A stretch of DNA of 20,021 nucleotides from DASZTU01 sp035493835 (GCA_035493835.1 DATJHO010000125.1:1-20021), one strand, 5' to 3'. Counted from the first letter of the stretch, positions 1 through 8,210 are shown. The notes: generated by a model from the letters alone, not told the origin. Translations and numbers: made by a program.

Positions 1-263
1 GGTATGACTCCGTGAATGGGGAGGTCTTGGGCATTCTCCGGGCGTGCCCCACTCGGGGCCGGTCCTCATTGACGGCCAGTACATCTCGCGGCTCAACGCC
101 CGCGCGGCGGCGCTGGGGCAGGACGCGAGCGCATATCGAACCGCGAGGGCAGGGCACGGCGCCGGCCTCGTCCTTCGACAAGCTCAGGATGAGGCCTTGG
201 TGAATGAGGCAGGTCTTTGGAGAGCGATGGCCGACACCCGAAAGGGCGCCAGCCATTGCCTCG
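1..263. other. Window edge with no convincing gene
   Basis: Short reading frames cross this stretch on the plus strand, but none has a good ribosome binding site, a recognisable domain or a neighbour that supports it. One frame (from about 44) runs through the 29-bp palindromic repeat at 166-194, which argues against it being coding. The stretch lies downstream of the minus-strand secreted-protein gene that ends at 264. It may include the degraded end of a gene lying to the left of the window, but I cannot show that. Confidence 0.5.
166..194 (-). repeat. 29-bp palindromic repeat, family A, copy 1
   Basis: Read on the minus strand, this is an imperfect palindrome: CCTCATCCT, then an 11-base centre, then AGGACGAGG. 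The arms pair except for one A-C mismatch. The copy at 10179-10207 differs by one loop base, and a third copy lies at 10223-10251. Similar short palindromes are, from general knowledge, very common between genes in alphaproteobacteria. The function is unknown; it could form a hairpin at transcript ends. Confidence 0.85.
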
Positions 264-791
264 TCAGATCTTCTGGAACGGCACGCTGGCGTTGACCATG
301 CGGCCGGTCTTGACGTCGGTGGCGCGGAAATTCACCGTGATCACGCCCGGGCTCAGGGTGATGCTGGTGGCGATTTCGACGTTGGCGCTGTCGGACAGGC
401 CGCGCGATTTCAGGTTGAAGACGATGCCGTTGCCGACCTTCTGGCCGACCGCAACGCCCGAAAAATCGGCGTTCGAGGTCATGGCGCCCTCGTAGCGACT
501 GCTGGCCTCGATATAGGCGAGGGTGCCGTTGATCGACAGGTTCGAGCCGGCAAGCGCGCAGCGGCCGGCATAATTGACCTTGTCGTCATTGCCTTCGGTG
601 AGCGACATGCGGCAGGTGACGGATTCGCTATCGGTGCCAACGACCTGGCCCCTGCCGCGCCAGTTGCCTTCGTAGGATTTGAGCAGCGCGATTTCTGCCG
701 GCCCGGCAAAGGCCGGAGCCGCAAAAGTACCGATGGTAACTGCAAGCCCAGCGGCGCTGACGATGCGCGCGAGGGGTTCAAACTTGTTCAT
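264..791 (-). CDS. Small secreted protein of unknown function
   Basis: A 175-residue protein that I do not recognise. Residues 1-29 look like a Sec signal peptide: a short basic start, a hydrophobic core around residues 9-24 and an AFA cleavage motif before Gly30. The mature part is rich in Ser, Thr, Gly and alternating hydrophobic residues, suggesting a beta-sheet fold. It has two cysteines (Cys60 and Cys78) that could form a disulfide in the periplasm. The start at 791 was chosen because GGAG lies 8 bases upstream and the signal peptide follows directly; the frame stays open to 938, but that extension is proline-rich and not signal-like. The nearest gene, the oxidoreductase, lies upstream on the same strand, ending at 978. 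The 186-bp gap suggests its own promoter. Coding potential is clear; the role is unknown. Confidence 0.75.
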   Translation of the reverse strand: MNKFEPLARIVSAAGLAVTIGTFAAPAFAGPAEIALLKSYEGNWRGRGQVVGTDSESVTCRMSLTEGNDDKVNYAGRCALAGSNLSINGTLAYIEASSRYEGAMTSNADFSGVAVGQKVGNGIVFNLKSRGLSDSANVEIATSITLSPGVITVNFRATDVKTGRMVNASVPFQKI

Positions 792-977
792 GTTCGTTCT
801 CCAACGGACTAATTCGCCCCCGGCGATATCCAGCGGCGGAACATAGTGAGCTTGCTGTAAAAATCCAAGCCCGGCGGGGCCGGCAGCAGGGGGCGGCGGC
901 GATCCTTTCATTGTGGGATAACGAGATAGCTGGACCACCGTTGCCCAAAGGTCACGCCGCGCGCCGGGCCTGTCGGC

Positions 978-1859
978 TCAGCCCAGGAGAGCTCCGCGAT
1001 TTGCCGCGAGGTAGGCCGCGACGGACTGGGGTGCGCGCCCGGCAAGGTCCGCCACGGCGTTGGTGGTGATGCCGATATAGCCCTGGGCCGCATCGGTATC
1101 GAATCGGGTCAGGAGCCTCGCCATGGTTTCCGGCACGCCGCCGCCCACGTAGCCGGAAACCAAGTCTGCCGCAGGAATGTTCTGCGCCCGCACCGCCTTG
1201 CCGGAAATGTCGGCGATGAGGCCGGCAAGCTCGTCCATTGAAACGGACTGCGGGCCGCTGACATCGTAGATCCTTTTGCCCTCGGCGTTCAGCAGCGCGC
1301 CGGCAGCCGCCGCAGCGCAGTCCTCGCGCGTCACATAGGCGCGGCGTCCCGAGCCGGCTGCGTGGAACAGCGTGCCGCCGGCGATCGCGTGCTGGGCGGC
1401 CGGGATCAGATAATCGGTGTACTGGTTGTTACGGAGAAAGGTCCAGTTCGTGCTCCCGGAGGCAAGCCGTGTCTCCGTCCAGAAGTGCGAATCGGGCACC
1501 GGGCTGGTCGGATCCGGATAGGGGCTGGTGACGCTGGTATAGAGGATGTGGTTGACCCCGGCCTTTTCCGCGGCCGCGATGGCGCCCGCCTGCTGCGCCG
1601 TCCGGGTTTCGAGCGCATCGGTTGAGATGATCAGCAGCCGGTCGACGCCAGCGAAGGCGGCCGGCAATGTCCCCGGCTCATCGAACGACATGGCGCGAAC
1701 ATCGACGCCGCGCCCGGCGAGATCGGCAAGCTTGCCGGGGGTGCGCGTCAGCGCGACGATGTGGGTTGCGCCCGCTTCGAGCAGCAGTTCGACGGTACGG
1801 CGGCCGAGATTGCCGCTGGCCCCGGTCACGGCAAGGGTGGCGTTGAGGAATTTGGTCAA
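978..1859 (-). CDS. NmrA/QOR2-like NAD(P)-binding oxidoreductase
   Basis: A 293-residue atypical short-chain dehydrogenase of the NmrA group, close in layout to type 2 NAD(P)H:quinone oxidoreductases such as E. coli YtfG (about 286 residues). The Rossmann dinucleotide-binding motif TGASGNLG is at residues 12-19. It is followed by the usual order of elements: LTRTPGK after beta-2, a LLIIST strand, and HILYTSVTSP near residue 108. There is no classical Tyr-x-x-x-Lys catalytic pair, as expected for NmrA/QOR2 proteins. The start codon is TTG at 1859, because an in-frame TAA sits five codons upstream and a CGGAG ribosome site lies 6 bases before the TTG. It is divergent from an HxlR regulator 112 bp away, the usual arrangement for an electrophile- or quinone-induced reductase. 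The substrate is inferred, not shown. Confidence 0.85.
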   Translation of the reverse strand: MTKFLNATLAVTGASGNLGRRTVELLLEAGATHIVALTRTPGKLADLAGRGVDVRAMSFDEPGTLPAAFAGVDRLLIISTDALETRTAQQAGAIAAAEKAGVNHILYTSVTSPYPDPTSPVPDSHFWTETRLASGSTNWTFLRNNQYTDYLIPAAQHAIAGGTLFHAAGSGRRAYVTREDCAAAAAGALLNAEGKRIYDVSGPQSVSMDELAGLIADISGKAVRAQNIPAADLVSGYVGGGVPETMARLLTRFDTDAAQGYIGITTNAVADLAGRAPQSVAAYLAANRGALLG

Positions 1860-1865
1860 GATGCG

Positions 1866-1870
1866 CTCCG
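1866..1870 (-). promoter_or_regulatory. Ribosome binding site deciding a TTG start
   Basis: On the minus strand CGGAG ends 6 bases before the TTG at 1859. The reading frame is closed by TAA just upstream and no ATG or GTG is available at this end, so this site fixes the TTG start of the oxidoreductase. Confidence 0.65.
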
Positions 1871-1971
1871 GTTAAGACTAGGTATCGAAAAGAGATTGCA
1901 TCGGGTTAAGCCGCGGCGTAATTGGCCGCAAGGCGGCACTTTCGCCGCACCAGCGCACCCGGAGGTAACCC

Positions 1972-2394
1972 ATGCTTCATGTTTCGCCGCAGGAAATGCT
2001 GGCAAGTATAAGCCGTTGGCGCGATGCAGCCGCCGTGGCGGACCTGGATCCCGCGGGGTGTCCCGTGCGCGGCATCCTCGATCGACTCGGCGACAAGTGG
2101 AGCATGCTGCTGGTGCTGACGCTTTCGGGCGGGCCGCTGCGGTTCAACGAGATCAAGCGGCGCGTGCCCGATATTTCGCAAAAGATGCTGACCCAGACGC
2201 TTCGCGACCTTCAGCGCGATGGGCTCGTCGCCCGCGAGGTGTTTCCGACAGTGCCGCCGGCCGTGGAATATCGCCTGACCGAACTCGGCCAATCGATCCT
2301 CGAGCCCTTCGGGCATCTGGTCGCCTGGGCCAACGGAAATAGTGGCGCAATATTTGCCGCCCGCTCGCAGTTCGATGGGGCAATGCCTATATAA
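1972..2394 (+). CDS. HxlR-family winged-helix transcriptional regulator
   Basis: A 140-residue DNA-binding regulator. The HxlR domain covers about residues 30-120: CPVRGILDRLGDKWS, then LRFNEIKRRVPDISQKML (recognition helix region), then the wing and the closing EYRLTELGQSI. Cys30 is the only cysteine and sits at the start of the domain, the place where redox-sensing relatives such as YodB and QorR carry their conserved sensing cysteine. The start is ATG at 1972, with GGAGGT placed 6 bases upstream. It is transcribed away from the NmrA/QOR2-type reductase, so it most likely represses that gene and itself from the 112-bp shared region. The two genes therefore probably form an electrophile or quinone response pair. 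Family assignment is firm; the effector is inferred. Confidence 0.9.
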   Translation: MLHVSPQEMLASISRWRDAAAVADLDPAGCPVRGILDRLGDKWSMLLVLTLSGGPLRFNEIKRRVPDISQKMLTQTLRDLQRDGLVAREVFPTVPPAVEYRLTELGQSILEPFGHLVAWANGNSGAIFAARSQFDGAMPI

Positions 2395-2495
2395 GGGCTA
2401 CTTTCCACAGCATGGTTGCTAGGTTGGCGATTGTTCGCGTTGGCGGGCGGAATCGCTTATAAGATTGCAACCTTGGCCAGAATCGAAACGCTTCA

Positions 2496-5243
2496 GTGAC
2501 AGACACGCCAGAAGACCCGAGTGGGGCTCACGAGCCCTCCGATATCCAGCTGATCTCCATCGCCGACGAGATGCGCAAATCCTACCTCGATTACGCCATG
2601 AGCGTGATCGTGAGCCGGGCGCTGCCGGACGTGCGCGACGGGCTAAAACCCGTGCATCGCCGCATCCTGTTCTCGATGAACGAGCAGAATTTCAGCTGGA
2701 ACCGCCCGTATCACAAATCGGCGGCGGTGGTCGGCGACGTCATCGGTAAGTATCACCCGCATGGCGATGCCGCCGTCTACATGTCGCTGGTTCGCATGGC
2801 GCAGGATTTTTCCATGCGCCAGCTGTTGATCGACGGGCAGGGCAATTTCGGCTCCATCGACGGCGATATGCCGGCGGCCATGCGCTATACTGAAGTGCGC
2901 ATGGAGAAGGTCACCGAGGCGCTGCTCGAGGACCTCGACAAGGAAACAGTCGATTTCCGCGACAGCTATGATGGTTCGCGCCGCGAGCCGAGCGTGCTGC
3001 CGGCGCGTTTCCCGAACCTTCTGGTCAATGGCGGCGGTGGTATCGCCGTCGGCATGGCCACCAACATTCCGAGCCACAATCTCGGTGAGGTGATCGACGC
3101 GACGCTGGCGGTGCTCGAAGATCCGCAGATTTCCACTGAAGCGCTGATGCAGATCCTGCCCGGTCCGGATTTCCCGACCGCGGGCATCATCCTCGGGCGC
3201 TCCGGCATCCGGCAGGCCTATGAGACGGGCAGGGGCTCGGTCCTCGTCCGGGGCAAGGTCCACACCGAAGAGCTGCGCCGCGAGCGCGAGGCGCTCATCA
3301 TCACCGAAATTCCCTATCAGGTGAACAAGGCGGTGATGATCGAGAAGGTGGCCGAACTGGTGCGCGACAAGCGCATCGAGGGCATTTCCGACATCCGCGA
3401 CGAATCCGACCGCCACGGCATCCGCGTGGTGATCGAGCTTAAGCGCGACGCCGTTGCCGACGTGGTGCTCAACCAGCTCTATCGCTTCACGCCGCTGCAA
3501 AGCTCGTTCGGCTGCAATTTCGTGGCGCTCAACGGTGGCAAGCCGCAGCTGATGGCGCTGCGCGATATCCTCACGGCGTTCGTCGATTTCCGCGAGGAGG
3601 TCGTCACCCGTCGCGCCCGGTTCCTGCTCAACAAGGCGCGCGACCGCGCCCATGTGCTGGTCGGCCTTGCCGTCGCGGTTGCCAATATTGACGAAGTGAT
3701 CGCGCTAATTCGTTCCGCCCCCGATCCGGCCGTGGCGCGCGAAAAACTGATGGAGCGCGACTGGCCGGCCCAGGATGTGGCCCCGCTCATCGCGCTGATC
3801 GACGACCCGCGCCACAAGATCAACGCCGACGGCACGTTCAAGCTTTCCGAAGAGCAGGCCCGCGCCATTCTCGCTTTGACGCTGTCGCGACTGACGGCGC
3901 TGGGCCGTGACGAAATCGGCGACGAGCTCAACGGGCTCGGCGCGGAGATCGAGGACTATCTCGCTATTCTCAGGTCGCGCGAGCGGGTGATCGCCATCAT
4001 CCGCGAGGAGCTGGAGGCGCTCAAGAAAGAATTCGCGACGCCGCGCCTGACCCTGATCGACGAGGCGGCCGGCGATTTCGAGGACGAGGACCTCATCGCC
4101 CGCGAGGATATGGTGGTGACCGTCACCCATGGCGGCTACATCAAGCGCGTGCCGCTCTCGGCCTACAGGGCGCAGCGCCGCGGCGGCAAGGGCCGCTCCG
4201 GCATGGCGACGCGCGACGAGGATTTCGTGTCGCGGCTGTTCGTCGCCAATACGCATACGCCGGTGCTGTTCTTCTCCTCGCTCGGCCAGGTCTACAAGAT
4301 GAAGGTTTGGCGGCTGCCGATCGGCGAGCCGCAGGCGCGTGGCAAGGCCATGATCAACCTGCTGCCGCTGAGCGCCGGCGAGCGCATCACCTCGATCATG
4401 CCGCTGCCGGAGAACGAGGACGATTGGCGCAAGCTCGACATCATGTTCGCGACGGTTCGCGGCACGGTGCGCCGCAACTCGCTGGCCGATTTCATCGACA
4501 TCCGCCAGAACGGCAAGATCGCCATGAAGCTCGAAGAGGGCGACGGGATCGTGGATGTCGCGACCTGCTCGGCCGAAGAAGACGTGTTGCTGACGACCGC
4601 GCTCGGCCAGGCCATCCGCTTCCGGGTCGATGAGGTACGCGTGTTCAAGGGCCGCGATTCGACCGGCGTGCGCGGCATTTCGCTCGCCGAGGGCGACAAG
4701 ATCATCTCGATGGCGATCATCCACCACTTCGAGGCGGAATCCGGGGAGCGCGCGGCCTATCTCAAGATGAGCCGGGCGGTACGCGGCGAGGCGGAATCCG
4801 AAGAGACCGCGAGCGAGGAAGAGGCGGCGCCGGGTGATTTGAGCCAGGAACGCTACGCGGCCATGAGTGCGGCCGAGCAGTTCATCCTGACCATTTCCGA
4901 AAACGGCTATGGCAAGCGCACCTCGAGCCACGAATACCGCATCACCGGGCGCGGCGGCAAAGGCATTGTCGCCATGGCGGTCAACAAGCGCAACGGCCCG
5001 CTGATCGGCTCCTTCCCGGTGGACGATACCGACCAGATCATGCTGGTGACCAATGGCGGGCAGGTGATCCGCGTGCCGGTCGATGCCGGCCCCGACAACC
5101 GCATCCGCATCGTCGGCCGCTCATCACAGGGCGTCACCATCTTCAACACCGCCGATGGCGAAAAGGTGGTTTCGGTCGAGCGCATCGTCGAGCCGGAAGC
5201 CGAAGAGAACGGCGACGAGCCGGGCGAGACGGCGACGGAGTAG
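2496..5243 (+). CDS. gyrA: DNA gyrase subunit A
   Basis: A 915-residue GyrA, the DNA-breaking and rejoining subunit that works with GyrB to introduce negative supercoils. The catalytic tyrosine is Tyr131 in AAMRYTEVRM. The helix-4 region reads HPHGDAAVYMSLVRMAQ at residues 87-103. The GyrA box QRRGGKG is at residues 560-566, which separates this protein from ParC, and is followed by the C-terminal pinwheel. That domain carries an acidic insert near residues 765-782 and an acidic tail. The start is GTG at 2496: an in-frame stop at 2460 leaves no other upstream start, and there is no obvious Shine-Dalgarno site. At the E. coli Ser83 and Asp87 positions this protein has Ala92 and Met96, as discussed in the findings. 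It appears to be transcribed alone; the next gene starts 205 bp later beyond a repeat. Confidence 0.98.
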   Translation: MTDTPEDPSGAHEPSDIQLISIADEMRKSYLDYAMSVIVSRALPDVRDGLKPVHRRILFSMNEQNFSWNRPYHKSAAVVGDVIGKYHPHGDAAVYMSLVRMAQDFSMRQLLIDGQGNFGSIDGDMPAAMRYTEVRMEKVTEALLEDLDKETVDFRDSYDGSRREPSVLPARFPNLLVNGGGGIAVGMATNIPSHNLGEVIDATLAVLEDPQISTEALMQILPGPDFPTAGIILGRSGIRQAYETGRGSVLVRGKVHTEELRREREALIITEIPYQVNKAVMIEKVAELVRDKRIEGISDIRDESDRHGIRVVIELKRDAVADVVLNQLYRFTPLQSSFGCNFVALNGGKPQLMALRDILTAFVDFREEVVTRRARFLLNKARDRAHVLVGLAVAVANIDEVIALIRSAPDPAVAREKLMERDWPAQDVAPLIALIDDPRHKINADGTFKLSEEQARAILALTLSRLTALGRDEIGDELNGLGAEIEDYLAILRSRERVIAIIREELEALKKEFATPRLTLIDEAAGDFEDEDLIAREDMVVTVTHGGYIKRVPLSAYRAQRRGGKGRSGMATRDEDFVSRLFVANTHTPVLFFSSLGQVYKMKVWRLPIGEPQARGKAMINLLPLSAGERITSIMPLPENEDDWRKLDIMFATVRGTVRRNSLADFIDIRQNGKIAMKLEEGDGIVDVATCSAEEDVLLTTALGQAIRFRVDEVRVFKGRDSTGVRGISLAEGDKIISMAIIHHFEAESGERAAYLKMSRAVRGEAESEETASEEEAAPGDLSQERYAAMSAAEQFILTISENGYGKRTSSHEYRITGRGGKGIVAMAVNKRNGPLIGSFPVDDTDQIMLVTNGGQVIRVPVDAGPDNRIRIVGRSSQGVTIFNTADGEKVVSVERIVEPEAEENGDEPGETATE

Positions 5244-5262
5244 GGGCGGGGTGGCCTTCTTC

Positions 5263-5324
5263 CTTCTCCCCTTGTGGGAGAAGAGCCTGCCCCCGGACGT
5301 GATCCGGGGGTGGCGCGAAGCGCC
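5263..5324 (+). repeat. Three consecutive hairpins downstream of gyrA (family C repeat)
   Basis: Three perfect inverted repeats follow each other. CTTCTCCC pairs with GGGAGAAG (5263-5283, loop CTTGT); CCCCCGGA pairs with TCCGGGGG (5290-5310); GGCGC pairs with GCGCC (5312-5324). The first hairpin matches, with compensated differences, hairpins at 7072-7090 and 10651-10669. The block begins 20 bp after the gyrA stop and could end or protect the gyrA transcript, although no run of T follows. Confidence 0.75.
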
Positions 5325-5448
5325 GAATGAGGCGGCCGTCTCCACTCGCAAAGCCCTCAATTCCACGACCGCTTAGCCACCCGCGCTTGACGGGCCCGTC
5401 TGGTGGCGGCTCAGTAGCGGCACGCTGACCAACCGGGACTTTCAATCC

Positions 5449-6966
5449 ATGGCTATCCTTTTGCGCAACGGCATGGTGCTGACCAATGACCGCGCCAAAA
5501 CCGTGCACGAGCGCGCCGATGTGCTGATCGAGGGCGACAAGATCGTGGGCATCGGCCCCGATATCAATGTCGACGGCCGTGCCGATATCGAGGTGATCGA
5601 TGCCTCCCGCTCGCTGGTGATGCCCGGCTTTATCGATGCCCACATGCACTCGAACGAAGGCTTCGAGATGGGGCGCTACGACAATCTGCCGCTCGAGCTG
5701 TGGCTGGCCGAGGTCTACCCGCCGTTCAATGCACGAAAACTCAGCTGGGACGAGCACTATTTGCGGGCCATGCTGGTCGGCATCGTGTCGATGATGTCGG
5801 GCGTCACGACGCTCCAGGACGACGTCATCAACATGTTCTTCGATCCCAATGCGGTCGATGCGACGGCGAGCGCATATCGCGATCTCGGGCTCGGCGCGTC
5901 GATCACGTCGTCGATGTGGGATCGGCCGTTCCTCGGCAGCCTGCCGTTCATTGCCGACCTGGTCCCGGCCGAACTAAAGGCAAGGCTCGAAGCATTGCCG
6001 CTGACGCCGTGGCAAGAGCAGATCGCGCTTTTCCATCACCATCGTGACCAATGGCACGGCAAGGACGGCATCCGCATCATCCTTGGCCCGTGCGGGCCGC
6101 AGCGATGCTCGGACGAGCTGATGGGCGAGGTAGCGCGGCTCTCGGCCGATCTCGACCTGCCGATCCATTGCCACGTGCTCGAGACCAAGACGCAGGCGGT
6201 CACCGGGCAGGAGATCTATGGCAAGACGCTCGTCGCCCATCTCAAGGATGTGGGGGCGATGACGCACCGGCTGACCATGAACCACGCGATCTGGCTCAGC
6301 GCCGATGACATTGCCATCATGGGCGAGGCGGGCTGTTCGATCACCCACAACCCGCTGGCGAACCTGAAGCTCGGCTCAGGCGTCTCGCCGGTCCGGCTGC
6401 TGAAGGAAGCGGGGGTCAATATCGCGCTTGGCTGCGACGGCGTCGCCTCGGCCGATACGGCGGATATTTTCGCCGCGATCAAGGCGGCGGCGATGCTGCA
6501 CAACATCGGCACCCACGATTTTACGCAGTGGGTTTCGGCGCACGAGGCCTATGAGATGGCGACCCACGGCGGCGCCCGCTCGGCCATGATCGGCGACCGC
6601 GTCGGCTCGCTCGAGGTTGGGAAGCAGGCGGATTTGATTCTCCTCGATCGCTACGATTGGGGTTTTCTGCCGCTGCACGATCCGGTGCAGCAAATCGCCT
6701 TCAGCGCTGGCTCGGAGGCGGTCAAAACCTCGATCATCGCCGGTCGGGTAGTGATGCGCGACCGGCGGCTGGTGCTGGTGGACCAGGACGAAATCCGGGC
6801 CCGGATCTCCGAGGCCGCCGAGCGTTTCCGCCGCGAGGACTGCCCGGCCATGCACGAGGGCGCCATGCAGGTGCGGCCATACCTGGAGCAGATGTATTTG
6901 AAGGCGGTGGCGCGCGACGTCCCCGTTGCCCAGAACCCGCTGCGGGGTGAGAAAGCCAGCCTCTGA
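5449..6966 (+). CDS. ATZ/TRZ-type amidohydrolase
   Basis: A 505-residue metal-dependent hydrolase of the amidohydrolase superfamily, in the subgroup with chlorohydrolases and S-adenosylhomocysteine/methylthioadenosine deaminases. Visible metal and catalytic residues are the HxH pair His65/His67 in FIDAHMHS, His242 and Glu245 in HCHVLET, His279 in MNHAIW, His300 in THNPLANLKLGSG and Asp330 in GCDGVAS. The C-terminal small beta domain with GSLEVGKQADLILLD is also typical. The family removes amino or halide groups from heterocycles or hydrolyses cyclic amides; the substrate here cannot be read from sequence. Length is slightly above the usual 430-480. The start is ATG at 5449, with only a weak GGGA 11 bases upstream. 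No transporter or pathway partner sits directly beside it; the next gene is convergent. Confidence 0.88.
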   Translation: MAILLRNGMVLTNDRAKTVHERADVLIEGDKIVGIGPDINVDGRADIEVIDASRSLVMPGFIDAHMHSNEGFEMGRYDNLPLELWLAEVYPPFNARKLSWDEHYLRAMLVGIVSMMSGVTTLQDDVINMFFDPNAVDATASAYRDLGLGASITSSMWDRPFLGSLPFIADLVPAELKARLEALPLTPWQEQIALFHHHRDQWHGKDGIRIILGPCGPQRCSDELMGEVARLSADLDLPIHCHVLETKTQAVTGQEIYGKTLVAHLKDVGAMTHRLTMNHAIWLSADDIAIMGEAGCSITHNPLANLKLGSGVSPVRLLKEAGVNIALGCDGVASADTADIFAAIKAAAMLHNIGTHDFTQWVSAHEAYEMATHGGARSAMIGDRVGSLEVGKQADLILLDRYDWGFLPLHDPVQQIAFSAGSEAVKTSIIAGRVVMRDRRLVLVDQDEIRARISEAAERFRREDCPAMHEGAMQVRPYLEQMYLKAVARDVPVAQNPLRGEKASL

Positions 6967-7281
6967 TGAGGTCTCCCCCATCTCCCCTTACCCCGGGGGC
7001 TCTGGCGAGGCCCCGTGGGTCCCCGGGTCAAGCCCGGGGATGAGGGTGGGGGCTGAGGCGGTGCCGCAAATCTCCCGCCCCTTGCGGGAGGGTGGCGGCA
7101 GCCGGGTGGGGGATCTTCGCGAGGCGCGGTGATGGGGCAGAACCCCCACCCCTGACCCCTCCCCGCAGGGGGAAGGGAGACGAAGTGGCCCGGCCATGGT
7201 GCCCACCGTTACCGCAGCGGAACTCGGGAGGCCCGATGGGGCCTTAAGTCAGATCAGCCGTGCTCCGCTCAGGCACTGGGG
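6967..7281. repeat. Repeat-filled gap between convergent genes
   Basis: No gene is seen in this 315-bp gap. It holds a family B palindrome at 7020-7040, where TCCCCGGG pairs with CCCGGGGA around TCAAG. Bases 7025-7043 recur exactly, in inverted orientation, at 13777-13795. It also holds a family C hairpin at 7072-7090 (CTCCCGC pairing with GCGGGAG) and a further CCCC/GGGG hairpin near 7160-7175. The gap separates the ends of the amidohydrolase and the minus-strand reductase, so these structures may serve as transcript ends for both. Confidence 0.75.
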
Positions 7282-8148
7282 CTAGCGCTTCAGCCGGGCA
7301 ATGAGGCTCGACGTGTCCCAGCGGTTGCCGCCCATGGCCTGCACCTCGGCGTAGAATTGGTCGACGAGCGCGGTCAGCGGCAGTTGTGCGCCGTTGCGCC
7401 GGGCCTCGGCCAGGGCGATGGAAAGGTCCTTGCGCATCCAGTCGACGGCAAAGCCGAATTCGAAGGAGCCGGCGTTCATGGTCTTGTAGCGGTTTTCCAT
7501 CTGCCAGGATTGCGCCGCGCCCTTGGAGATGACCTCGATCACCGCTTCGATATCGAGCCCGGCGCGCTGGCCGAAGTGGATGGCTTCGGCGAGCCCCTGC
7601 ACCACGCCGGCGATGCAGACCTGGTTCATCATCTTGGCCAGTTGGCCGGAGCCTGAGCCGCCGAGCAGGCGACATGCCTTGGCAAAGCTCATGATCACCG
7701 GTTGCGCGCGCCCGAAGGCCGCCTCGTCGCCGCCGACCATCACCGTAAGCTGCCCATTTTCGGCGCCCGCCTGGCCGCCCGAAACCGGGGCGTCGAGGAA
7801 ATCGAAGCCGCGTGCCTGGGCTTCGCCATAGAGCTCGCGGGCGACTTCCGCCGAGGCCGTGGTGTGGTCGACAAAAAGCGCGCCCTTGGCCATCGCCGAG
7901 AAAGCGCCCGCTTCCCCGAGGGTCACCTGACGCAGGTCTTCGTCATTGCCGACGCAGGCGAACACGATGTCTTGCCCGGCGGCCGCCTCGGCCGGCGTCG
8001 CGGCGAACTTTCCGCCATTTTCCGCCACCCATTTTTCGGCCTTGGCCGAGGTGCGGTTATAGACGGTGACCTCGTGTCCGGCCGCCTTGAGATGCCGGGC
8101 CATGGGATAGCCCATGACTCCGAGACCGAGAAACGCCGCTTTGACCAT
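7282..8148 (-). CDS. 3-hydroxyisobutyrate dehydrogenase family reductase
   Basis: A 288-residue NAD(P)-dependent beta-hydroxyacid dehydrogenase, the family that includes 3-hydroxyisobutyrate dehydrogenase and tartronate semialdehyde reductase. The dinucleotide-binding motif GLGVMG is at residues 8-13. The substrate-binding signature DAPVSGGQAGAENGQL is at 119-134. The catalytic lysine is Lys172 within GSGQLAKMMNQ, with Asn175 following as expected. Length matches the family (about 290). The start is ATG at 8148, with AAGAGGTG about 7 bases upstream; the frame is open further to 8202, but those residues precede the nucleotide fold and are not needed. The gene is divergent from the aldo/keto reductase, with 151 bp between them, and convergent with the amidohydrolase. 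It probably reduces or oxidises a small hydroxyacid or semialdehyde in the cytoplasm; the exact substrate is unknown. Confidence 0.92.
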   Translation of the reverse strand: MVKAAFLGLGVMGYPMARHLKAAGHEVTVYNRTSAKAEKWVAENGGKFAATPAEAAAGQDIVFACVGNDEDLRQVTLGEAGAFSAMAKGALFVDHTTASAEVARELYGEAQARGFDFLDAPVSGGQAGAENGQLTVMVGGDEAAFGRAQPVIMSFAKACRLLGGSGSGQLAKMMNQVCIAGVVQGLAEAIHFGQRAGLDIEAVIEVISKGAAQSWQMENRYKTMNAGSFEFGFAVDWMRKDLSIALAEARRNGAQLPLTALVDQFYAEVQAMGGNRWDTSSLIARLKR

Positions 8149-8197
8149 GTTGCACCTCTTGCCTTGTGGAAAATTAAGGATTGGAGCCCGCACCAAC

Positions 8198-8210
8198 CCC
8201 ATCAGATGGG
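8198..8210. promoter_or_regulatory. 13-bp palindrome between two divergent reductase genes
   Basis: CCCATC, a central A, and GATGGG form a perfect palindrome in the 151-bp region shared by the divergent hydroxyacid dehydrogenase and aldo/keto reductase genes. It could be an operator or a small hairpin near the 5' end of either transcript. No regulator gene lies next to it, so the assignment is tentative. Confidence 0.3.

Noticed and set aside
44..295. 83-codon plus-strand frame at the left edge
   Set aside because: It reads through the 29-bp repeat, overlaps the end of the minus-strand secreted-protein gene and has no ribosome site. Part of it may be a gene remnant, but nothing supports this.
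792..938. Upstream extension of the secreted-protein gene to 938
   Set aside because: The extension is proline- and glycine-rich, would bury the signal peptide, and has a worse ribosome site than the ATG at 791.
2424..2463. Promoter for gyrA around TTATAAG at 2457-2463
   Set aside because: A reasonable -10-like box is present, but no -35-like hexamer lies at 16-18 bp; the nearest TTG-containing hexamers are 12 or 21 bp away.
2643..4931. Two long open frames antisense to gyrA (2643-3653 and 3705-4931, minus strand)
   Set aside because: They mirror the codon structure of gyrA in GC-rich DNA, show no domain, and gyrA itself is unmistakable throughout.
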